Below, in pieces: positions 1 through 5,167 of a stretch of 6,373 nt of DNA. The DNA comes from Syntrophomonadaceae bacterium. Lineage in GTDB: Bacteria > Bacillota > Ch66 > Ch109. The stretch's first letter is position 1. Each line of letters begins with the position of its first letter. The translations under genes were made by a program, and so were the position numbers. The DNA lies in contig JAAZDI010000337.1 in NCBI GenBank assembly GCA_012512295.1, forward strand, positions 1-6,373, read 5' to 3'. The notes under the pieces are model-generated. The model was given only the letters and a program-made list of their open reading frames with translations, did not search any database and had not been told where the DNA came from.

Positions 1-1091
1 AAACTACCAGTACTGATTAGCAGGTAGCCAGTTCCTCCAATAATAACTGCCGCGATTAACCAACCCAGGGACCTCCAGTTACCGCCTTCATCGGCGGTTT
101 GACTAACCTGTCGCGCCCCGGTTTGAGGGTTGATGCCGGTTATTTTGGGCAGCGTGTCGGCAAATAAACCCACGGCCGCTTTAGCTTCTCCCAGGGTGGT
201 TTGATTCGATCCGACTTCTAGCAAGATACAGGTGGGCCGAAGATCTTGGTTGTAAACGCCCCGGCCGACAAAGATTCCCTTAGCTAAACCGGGATAGTTT
301 TGATCCAGGAAAGCTTTAACTTTTTTGGCATAACCCAAATTGGCTGAACTGTTCGGGTTGCGCCGGCCAATCACTAATTTAACCCGGGCCACTTTTTGGC
401 CATTAATCTCAGTTCGGTAAGCTTGGGCCGGGGCTGAATCCCGGTGAACATCTATCAAAACCTGAGCTCCTTGTTTCATCAGGGCGCTAGCGGTGCGACG
501 AGACCGGTGATAAGCACCGCTATCATGGGGGGCATGGAGAGCATCATTGTAAGCTGTTGGAATACCAATTGATTCAAGTTTATCCTTCAAAGCAACAGCT
601 ACTTCAGTAACCCCACCTTTTTTACCGGCAGCCACCGAGGACACACCCTGTGACGGCAGGTAGGACTCATCCCCATGGGTATGATAAATACCCACTAAAG
701 GCTTACTAGTTGCCACCGGTATCGCTAGTTCACTATTTGGGGATAATTCGGTTTCCTCCCAGGCCAGGCTTGCTATACCAAGATACTCGCAATGGGCAAT
801 GTCACCGACTACTTTGGTTACTCGGTAGTGTTTGTTATCCGCATCGATAAATTCGTCACCCTCATAAACCCGCCTTGCTGTTTGATCTAGAACTTGACCT
901 TGTTCGTTAACTAGTGCATAGTACCCGCCATCCGTCCGTTCCTCTCCTTCGGAACTAAACCAGGAAAGCGGATTTAATACGGGAACTGTTATTTCGGATA
1001 ACTGCAAATCGGCAATACTCACTCCAGCCGCTACCCCGGCTGTGGCTAGAAAAACCGAGATTAGAATTAAACCGGTTAGCTTTTTAAACAC
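1..1091 (-). CDS. spoIIP: Stage II sporulation protein P (SpoIIP), 3' end cut by window edge
   Basis: Peptidoglycan hydrolase (amidase/endopeptidase in the family) that works with SpoIID and SpoIIM in septal thinning and engulfment. I translated 363 codons with no stop before the window edge. Residues 7-24 form a hydrophobic N-terminal anchor. The domain from about residue 130 to 315 carries the SpoIIP hallmarks: GIYHTHGDESY (134-144), the segment HAPHDSGAYHRSRR (186-199), DVHRDSAPA (214-222), VIGRRNP (240-246) and LLEVGSN (290-296). The histidines 137, 139 and 216 and Glu292 are the likely zinc and catalytic residues, by family analogy. A second hydrophobic stretch begins near residue 344 and continues to the edge, suggesting a C-terminal membrane segment. 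Start: GTG at 1091, six bases after a GGAGGG ribosome binding site (1098-1103). It overlaps the upstream DUF1614 gene by 8 bp, so translation is probably coupled. Identification is firm; the true C-terminus is unseen. Confidence 0.95.
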   Translation of the reverse strand, partial: MFKKLTGLILISVFLATAGVAAGVSIADLQLSEITVPVLNPLSWFSSEGEERTDGGYYALVNEQGQVLDQTARRVYEGDEFIDADNKHYRVTKVVGDIAHCEYLGIASLAWEETELSPNSELAIPVATSKPLVGIYHTHGDESYLPSQGVSSVAAGKKGGVTEVAVALKDKLESIGIPTAYNDALHAPHDSGAYHRSRRTASALMKQGAQVLIDVHRDSAPAQAYRTEINGQKVARVKLVIGRRNPNSSANLGYAKKVKAFLDQNYPGLAKGIFVGRGVYNQDLRPTCILLEVGSNQTTLGEAKAAVGLFADTLPKITGINPQTGARQVSQTADEGGNWRSLGWLIAAVIIGGTGYLLISTGS

Positions 1092-1905
1092 CCGAATCCC
1101 TCCTGTCGTTGGGATTATCATTTTGGGCCAAGGTTGATCGCCCCTTTTGATCTTGGTCGTTATCTTTTTCAACCGGTTTGTTCACCGGTTCTGTCGTCGA
1201 AAACATTGGTTTCTTTTCTGGAACCGGCTTAAGTTTGGTCCTTAGGCTAGAACCGCGAAGGTTTTCTAGAAGTGCTCGGGGTCGTCCTGTTTCGGCTGGT
1301 CCACCCTGCAGTCTTTCCCGGGTCTCACCAATTAATTCTGCCAACAGAACCGCAATTACTCCAGCCAGCACAATGGTGTCAAATGCCCCGGCTCCACCGA
1401 TGGCGACGGTTCCCGATATACCAGTACGCGTCTGCCAGACCAGCAAGCCGATATCAAGGAGGACAACGCCTAAAGTAGCGGCAACAAAAGCGGTTCGGCG
1501 CGAACGACCAATCAAATAAGCCACGAGACCGGCAATCAACGGGTAAACATACAACGGATCAATCGCCATGGTCTCTGGATCTGCTCCAATTAACCGATTG
1601 GCCCCGTATAAGGCTCCGGCCGTAACCACGGCAGCAAATACACCCCTCCCCCATTCTCGGCTTGTTCCGGCTCGGCTCAGGACGTAAATAGCCAGACCAA
1701 TCGGAATTAAACCTCCCCCGACATTCAGGCTGGTCCTGGCTCCTAGTGGGATATCGATAAAACTGCCTACCGCCATGGCCACAATTATGACTAGAGCTGT
1801 CTTATCAGAAAGATGTAAACGATCCAGGACCCGATGTGCCAAACCAAAAAAGATAAGAACGGAGATGATTATTAAGACAGTTAAACCTATCGGAAATCCG
1901 GTCAT
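1084..1905 (-). CDS. DUF1614 family multi-pass membrane protein
   Basis: Integral membrane protein of 273 residues, of unknown biochemical function. I recognise the DUF1614 pattern: GLAHRVLDR near residue 21, GSFIDIPLG (47-55), NVGGGLIPIGLAIYVL (61-76) and GGAGAFDTIVLAGV (170-183). Hydrophobic segments lie at roughly 5-23, 35-50, 61-77, 88-106, 117-133, 138-157 and 165-192, so about seven helices. The tail from about 200 to 273 is polar, charged and low in complexity, probably disordered. The start chosen is ATG at 1905, because AAAGGAG (1914-1920) lies 8 bases ahead; the GTG at 1923 sits in front of that site and adds only six residues. The stop codon overlaps the start of spoIIP, which suggests a shared sporulation role, but that is inference from context. 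A candidate forespore promoter lies just upstream. Confidence 0.85.
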   Translation of the reverse strand: MTGFPIGLTVLIIISVLIFFGLAHRVLDRLHLSDKTALVIIVAMAVGSFIDIPLGARTSLNVGGGLIPIGLAIYVLSRAGTSREWGRGVFAAVVTAGALYGANRLIGADPETMAIDPLYVYPLIAGLVAYLIGRSRRTAFVAATLGVVLLDIGLLVWQTRTGISGTVAIGGAGAFDTIVLAGVIAVLLAELIGETRERLQGGPAETGRPRALLENLRGSSLRTKLKPVPEKKPMFSTTEPVNKPVEKDNDQDQKGRSTLAQNDNPNDRRDSGV

Positions 1906-1913
1906 GGTTTTGA

Positions 1914-1920
1914 CTCCTTT
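1914..1920 (-). promoter_or_regulatory. Ribosome binding site that sets the DUF1614 start
   Basis: AAAGGAG on the minus strand, 8 bases before the ATG at 1905. It lies inside the short in-frame extension that would begin at the GTG at 1923, so it argues against that start. Confidence 0.8.
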
Positions 1921-1938
1921 CACCAGTATTAGTAATAA

Positions 1939-1968
1939 TAGATTGCCCCGCTGTCTTTTATCCTATTC
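1939..1968 (-). promoter_or_regulatory. Candidate sigma-G/sigma-F-type forespore promoter for DUF1614-spoIIP
   Basis: On the minus strand GAATA (1964-1968) is followed after 18 bases by CAATCTA (1939-1945). The sigma-G pattern known from Bacillus is GHATR, 17-18 bases, CATNHTA. The -35 box matches fully and the -10 box has one mismatch. A transcript would start near 1932, giving a leader of about 27 bases that contains the AAAGGAG site. The -35 box begins just after the polymerase gene's stop codon. I found no convincing sigma-A pair in the same gap. This rests on short motifs and needs experimental support. Confidence 0.45.
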
Positions 1969-1970
1969 TC

Positions 1971-2879
1971 TTACTTAACCCCTGCCGCTTTGATCAAACG
2001 ATCTATCCTCTGCTTAATAGACAGGACCGGGGCAAATAAATCACCTCTTTGCTGGAGTTGGCTCGGCGCTGTTTTAAGAGTAAAATAGGTCGGATCAAGG
2101 TTAACTTTTGTTTGGGTTAGTTCCTCCCAAGTTACCGGCATGGATACTGGGCCGCCGGGAATTGGACGCAAGCAGTACACAGAAGCCAGGGTCTTTCCCC
2201 GACCGTTTTGCAAATAATCAAGATAAACGCGACCTCCTCGATTGCGGACCATTCGCTCAACAGTGGCCTGCCGGGGGTAAGCCTCGGCGACTAAGCTTGC
2301 CAGAAAACCAGCGGCCTGGGTAATTACTGAATAAGGGTATTGCGGCATAATCGGAACGTAGAGATGCAGCCCAGTTGCGCCAGAGGTTTTAACGAAACCC
2401 TGCAGATCGAATTCGGCCAAGGCTTCTTTTAAAACCAGGGCTAAAGGAATAGTGTCCGGGAAAGCAGATGGTGGATCCGGATCCAAATCGAAGACTAAAA
2501 AATCAGGATAATTGTCACTCTGATAGCGGGATAGCCAAGGGTGGAGCTCAATTGCGCCTTGATTCACCAGCCAAAGCAGGGTTTCCAGGTTATTGCACAG
2601 GCAATAATGGATCCGTTTCCCCCCGCTGTGTTCGAGACTAATAGTCCGCACCCAGTCCGGGGCATAATCTGGACACTCCTTCTGATAAAAATGGTGGCCG
2701 GTTATCCCATTGGGATAACGAACCATAACCATTGGCCTGTCCCGCAGGTGAGGTAATAGAAAAGGGGCTACCTGAGTGTAATAGTTTAAGACATCCAGCT
2801 TAGTATACCCCTCTTCCGGCCAGAATACTTTATCCAAGTTAGTAAACTGGACACTGTTGTCATTGATTTGAACCTGCAC
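1971..2879 (-). CDS. ligD: Stand-alone LigD-type NHEJ primase-polymerase (Pol domain)
   Basis: Archaeo-eukaryotic primase-fold polymerase of bacterial non-homologous end joining; it fills gaps and extends ends at Ku-bound breaks, often preferring ribonucleotides. The 302 residues make just the Pol domain. Markers, in this numbering: NLDKVFWPEEGYTK near 14-27, FDLDPDPP (130-137) with metal-binding Asp131 and Asp133, SGATGLHLYVP (166-176) with Ser166 and His172, VYLDYLQNGRGKT (218-230) with Asp221, and Arg238 in LRPIPGGPV. The spacings Asp133-His172 (39) and Asp133-Asp221 (88) equal those of Asp671, His710 and Asp759 in Pseudomonas aeruginosa LigD as I recall them. Start: GTG at 2879, six bases after AGGAGG (2886-2891). 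The ATG at 2897 has no binding site, and longer versions would run into the ligase gene. No ligase or phosphoesterase domain is fused. It follows the ligase gene by 88 bp. Confidence 0.93.
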   Translation of the reverse strand: MQVQINDNSVQFTNLDKVFWPEEGYTKLDVLNYYTQVAPFLLPHLRDRPMVMVRYPNGITGHHFYQKECPDYAPDWVRTISLEHSGGKRIHYCLCNNLETLLWLVNQGAIELHPWLSRYQSDNYPDFLVFDLDPDPPSAFPDTIPLALVLKEALAEFDLQGFVKTSGATGLHLYVPIMPQYPYSVITQAAGFLASLVAEAYPRQATVERMVRNRGGRVYLDYLQNGRGKTLASVYCLRPIPGGPVSMPVTWEELTQTKVNLDPTYFTLKTAPSQLQQRGDLFAPVLSIKQRIDRLIKAAGVK

Positions 2880-2885
2880 CGTTTC

Positions 2886-2891
2886 CCTCCT
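2886..2891 (-). promoter_or_regulatory. Ribosome binding site that sets the polymerase start
   Basis: AGGAGG on the minus strand, 6 bases before the GTG at 2879. It falls inside the open frame that begins with upstream ATG codons (2897, 3008), so those longer starts are unlikely. Confidence 0.8.
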
Positions 2892-2918
2892 AATCATTGT
2901 CTGAGAGTAATTGGCTTG

Positions 2919-2936
2919 CGGTATAAGCGGTATAAG
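2919..2936. repeat. Perfect 9-bp tandem repeat between ligase and polymerase genes
   Basis: CGGTATAAG occurs twice in a row on the plus strand (2919-2927 and 2928-2936), followed by a related TATAAATA stretch. It lies in the 88-bp gap (2880-2967) between the ligase stop and the polymerase start. On the minus strand the AT-rich side includes CATACTT (2934-2940), which resembles a sigma-G -10 box, but no matching -35 box is found at 17-18 bases. It could be an operator, part of a weak promoter, or replication slippage. Confidence 0.5.
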
Positions 2937-2967
2937 TATGTATAAATAATCAATGTCATAAATGCGG

Positions 2968-3915
2968 TTACAACGTACATGATTCAGGGGAATCTGTTGA
3001 AAAACCAATAATTTTTGGGTGTCTTACTTTCAGGTCATCGGTCCATTCCTGAAACTCGACTACGGCAACCAAACAGGGCGGCAACCACTGCACCTCAGTC
3101 TCTCTGAGAGACAGACGAGGAATATCTCGAAAAGGTGAAGGGACAGATGGATCCGGCGGGAAATGGTCGCGGATCAGATTTAAGTGCGCCGCGGAAAGAC
3201 CAGAACTAACCCGACCCACGTATATCAAATCATTTTCCACATAAGCACCTAATAATAAAGAATTTGGTCGGCCTTCTTTGATTAAATAACCTCCGACAAC
3301 AAAGGATTGTTGTTTAACGTTCTTGATCTTGCGCCAAAAATCTGATTTTTGTCCCAGGAGGTAGGGGCTGGTTAACCGCTTGGCCACTATTCCTTCCAGA
3401 TTACGGTTTACTATAGCAGTAAAGATTGATCGACCGGTTCCCAGCGCTGTTTCTACCGGATAGATAATTGAACCCGGGGCAACTAACTGCTGGAGGTATT
3501 CCTGGCGTTGCCAAAAGGTAAGATTGGTTAAATCGACACCATCAAGATGCAGCAGATCAAAAACCATATAAGCAATTGGCAATTGTTGAACCAAACTGCG
3601 GATCGTCCTCGGGTTAGTCGCCCAATCCCGCTTTAGGACCCGCGGAAAATGAGGCCTTCCTTCGGCCAGAACGACTACCTCCCCATCCAGCACTGCCTCC
3701 TGACAGTCCAGGACTGCCAGACATTCCTCAATCAGGTCCGGGTATTGATTGGTTCGTTCGTGGAGTTTTTTATTATATAAAACCACCTTCCGGCCCAGCT
3801 TATGGACTAGGATACGAACGCCATCCCACTTAACCTGAAATCCCCATTCCGGTGAATCAAAGGGTTCCGCGTAACGAACCGGTTCCATGGGCCGAAAGGG
3901 CTTCCCCAGCAACAT
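2968..3915 (-). CDS. ligD: Stand-alone LigD-type ATP-dependent DNA ligase
   Basis: Seals breaks during bacterial non-homologous end joining by ATP-dependent adenylylation. The 315 residues hold an adenylation domain (about 1-200) and an OB-fold domain (about 201-315). Motif I is VKWDGVR with the nucleophile Lys29; motif III is VLDGEV with Glu79; motif IIIa is FDLLHLDG (119-126); motif IV is LEGIVAKR (173-180); motif V is FWRKIK (193-198); the C-terminal VRHPKIIGF (297-305) fits motif VI. The region matching motif Ia reads LYNKKLHERTNQYP, where relatives usually have an Arg-Asn-Gly, so Lys49 appears in place of Arg. Start: ATG at 3915 after AGGTGA (3920-3925), a modest site at short spacing; the frame is open for 45 more codons, but these cross the intergenic repeat and have no better site. 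There is no Pol or phosphoesterase domain. It lies 184 bp after ku. Confidence 0.93.
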   Translation of the reverse strand: MLLGKPFRPMEPVRYAEPFDSPEWGFQVKWDGVRILVHKLGRKVVLYNKKLHERTNQYPDLIEECLAVLDCQEAVLDGEVVVLAEGRPHFPRVLKRDWATNPRTIRSLVQQLPIAYMVFDLLHLDGVDLTNLTFWQRQEYLQQLVAPGSIIYPVETALGTGRSIFTAIVNRNLEGIVAKRLTSPYLLGQKSDFWRKIKNVKQQSFVVGGYLIKEGRPNSLLLGAYVENDLIYVGRVSSGLSAAHLNLIRDHFPPDPSVPSPFRDIPRLSLRETEVQWLPPCLVAVVEFQEWTDDLKVRHPKIIGFSTDSPESCTL

Positions 3916-3950
3916 CGCATCACCTATTTCTGTTAGTTTAAAATTTGTAA

Positions 3951-3991
3951 GAAAAAGATAAGACAAAGGCAGAATATATTCTGACCGTTTA
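3951..3991 (-). repeat. Copy A of the ku-flanking repeat; degraded terminator-like hairpin
   Basis: This 41-bp stretch aligns with 5039-5080 at about 38 identical positions, with two mismatches and three one-base gaps, in the same orientation. On the minus strand it contains the perfect palindrome CAGAATATATTCTG (3970-3983). Weaker pairing extends outward (GG with CC, AAA with TTT), and a T-rich but interrupted tail follows. Compared with copy B the stem is broken by bulges. It lies between the ku stop and the ligase start, so it could be a weak terminator after ku, an attenuator in the ligase leader, or a relic. Confidence 0.7.
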
Positions 3992-4018
3992 TGCCCACTG
4001 TGAGGATAATCAATAATT

Positions 4019-4052
4019 TTGTCTTTATGATGGCAATCATTCTTCGCCATGC
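4019..4052 (-). promoter_or_regulatory. Possible promoter and shared word upstream of the ligase gene
   Basis: The minus-strand word CATCATAAAGACAA (4019-4032) recurs with one change upstream of ku (5009-5022). Reading CATAAAG (4023-4029) as a -10 box, GCATG (4048-4052) stands exactly 18 bases upstream and matches the sigma-G -35 pattern GHATR; the -10 box matches only 5 of 7 positions. A transcript from here would carry repeat copy A in a leader of about 100 bases. The ku copy lacks a comparable -35 box, so the promoter reading is weak and the conserved word is the sounder observation. Confidence 0.3.
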
Positions 4053-4099
4053 CCGGTGATTATCCAAATAGCTAAGAAAATCGAGATAAAAGAGAGTTT

Positions 4100-4996
4100 T
4101 TACTTGGCTGCCAGTTCTGCTCCTTTTTTCCGTTTCCGGGTACGAGGTTTCGTTTCCTTCGTAGTTCTGGTTGGCTCTTCTTGGTTATCTTTATTTAACG
4201 GTTTTTTGCCCTGTTTTTCTTCAGCCAGCCGAATGCTGGCCCGCAGAGCTTCCATCAGGTCGACCACCTTGCCGGGCTGTGGTTTAGTTGGAATGATCAC
4301 CTCTTTTCCCTGAATCTTGGCTTCAATCATTTGCCGGACTGCTTGACGGTATTCGCTTTGGTATTTCTGGGGGTTGAAAGGAACCGTCAAACTAGCAATC
4401 AACGATTGGGCCATAGCCACTTCTTTTTCCTGAACCGTAAAATCTTGCTGCAATTCGGTGAGCAGCTCGACGGAACGGATTTCTTCCGGGTAAAACATGG
4501 TTTCCATCATCAAGGCCTTTTGGTAAATCCGGATCGCTGCCAGGGATTCTTTTGCCCGCAGGACAACCCGGGCAATGGCGATTTGCCCTGATTCCTCCAT
4601 CGCTTGGTGTAGTAAGGCGTAAGCCTTCATTCCTCCCTCAGCCGGTGCTAGAAAATAGGATTTTGCAAAATAGATGGGGTCACTCTCCTTCAAGTCCACA
4701 AAATCAAGAATTTCTATGGTTCGATCCTTTTGAGCCGCCATTTCCTCCATATCTTCATCCGAGATGATAACATAACGTCCCTTTTCATACTCAAAACCCC
4801 TGACAATTTCTCCCTGGCTGACCTCTCGCTCACAACTAGGGCAACGTCGTTGGTATTTAATGGGAGTCTGACAAACAGAATGAAGAAGGTTAAAATGTAT
4901 ATCTCGGTCCTCAGTCGCCGGATAGACCTTTATTGGGATGTTGACTAACCCAAAACTGATGGAGCCTTTCCAGATATTTCTCAGGGCTTGACCCAC
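4100..4996 (-). CDS. ku: Non-homologous end joining protein Ku
   Basis: Homodimeric ring protein that threads onto double-strand break ends and recruits the LigD-type ligase and polymerase. The 298 residues show the Ku core: IWKGSISFGLVNIPIKVYPAT (8-28), HFNLLHSVCQTPIKYQRRCPSC (34-55), a likely zinc site from Cys42, Cys52, Cys55 and perhaps His39, GEIVRGFEYEKGRYV (62-76), KSYFLAP (112-118), PEEIR (170-174), and the conserved VVDLMEALRASI (244-255) that precedes the tail. Residues from about 262 on are polar and strongly basic, comparable in character to the lysine-rich tails of some longer bacterial Kus. The GTG at 4996 is the outermost conventional start, but it lies inside the ribosome binding site; a CTG at 4984 (294 residues) aligns with the usual Ku start and is better spaced. 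A stop codon closes the frame a few codons upstream of the GTG. Confidence 0.95.
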   Translation of the reverse strand: MGQALRNIWKGSISFGLVNIPIKVYPATEDRDIHFNLLHSVCQTPIKYQRRCPSCEREVSQGEIVRGFEYEKGRYVIISDEDMEEMAAQKDRTIEILDFVDLKESDPIYFAKSYFLAPAEGGMKAYALLHQAMEESGQIAIARVVLRAKESLAAIRIYQKALMMETMFYPEEIRSVELLTELQQDFTVQEKEVAMAQSLIASLTVPFNPQKYQSEYRQAVRQMIEAKIQGKEVIIPTKPQPGKVVDLMEALRASIRLAEEKQGKKPLNKDNQEEPTRTTKETKPRTRKRKKGAELAAK

Positions 4997-5000
4997 CTTT
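4993..5000 (-). promoter_or_regulatory. Ribosome binding site pointing to a CTG start for ku
   Basis: AAAGGTGG on the minus strand, one base off the ideal AAGGAGG. The GTG at 4996 is part of it, so it cannot serve that codon. It is 8 bases from the in-frame CTG at 4984. Confidence 0.55.
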
Positions 5001-5008
5001 CTGGGAAA

Positions 5009-5022
5009 TTGTCTTTATGATA
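5009..5022 (-). promoter_or_regulatory. Shared word upstream of ku
   Basis: CTATCATAAAGACAA on the minus strand (5009-5023) shares ATCATAAAGACAA with the ligase upstream region. It lies between terminator copy B and the ku start, where a ku promoter would be expected. CATAAA could be a -10 box, with a poor TTTCAT 17 bases upstream. It might instead be a protein binding site or a leftover of duplication. Confidence 0.3.
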
Positions 5023-5040
5023 GTTTCTCAAATCTAATGA

Positions 5041-5080
5041 AAAAGATAAGAAAAACGGCCAGATATTTTCTGACCGTTTA
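5041..5080 (-). terminator. Intrinsic terminator between fni and ku (repeat copy B)
   Basis: On the minus strand AAACGGTCAGA (5069-5079) pairs with TCTGGCCGTTT (5053-5063) over 11 bp with one G-U pair and a five-base loop (5064-5068). It is followed by a T-rich run reading TTCTTATCTTTTTC. The tail is T-rich only for minus-strand transcription, so it should stop transcripts from the mobA-fni side, about 90 bp after the fni stop. The element 5039-5080 as a whole is repeated as copy A at 3951-3991 beyond ku. The remaining gap sequence at 5081-5167 shows nothing I can name. Confidence 0.75.
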
Positions 5081-5167
5081 ACTGGTATGTTCTAAATCTA
5101 CTTAATATTAACTATTCCTATATTTGCAAAACCCTGGTCGCGGCTAAGCAATTAATTGGATCGGTGA

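Noticed and set aside
1178..1519. Plus-strand open frame of 113 codons inside the DUF1614 gene
   Set aside because: Antisense shadow of a recognised gene; low-complexity translation, no family resemblance and no ribosome binding site seen. The other plus-strand frames in the window were dropped for the same reasons.
2880..3008. N-terminal extension of the polymerase frame to an ATG at 3008
   Set aside because: It would overlap the ligase gene by 41 bp, has no ribosome binding site, is not Pol-like, and AGGAGG before the GTG at 2879 gives a clear start.
3970..3983. Perfect palindrome CAGAATATATTCTG read as a LexA/SOS operator
   Set aside because: It does not match the Gram-positive SOS box (GAAC, 4 bases, GTTC), and it is better explained as the loop-proximal part of the repeat's hairpin.
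3916..4050. N-terminal extension of the ligase frame to an ATG at 4050
   Set aside because: The extra 45 codons cross the intergenic repeat and do not resemble ligase; the ATG at 3915 fits the family N-terminus.
5081..5167. Search for a small RNA or promoter after fni
   Set aside because: AT-rich sequence with no convincing paired boxes or stable hairpin; nothing supportable.
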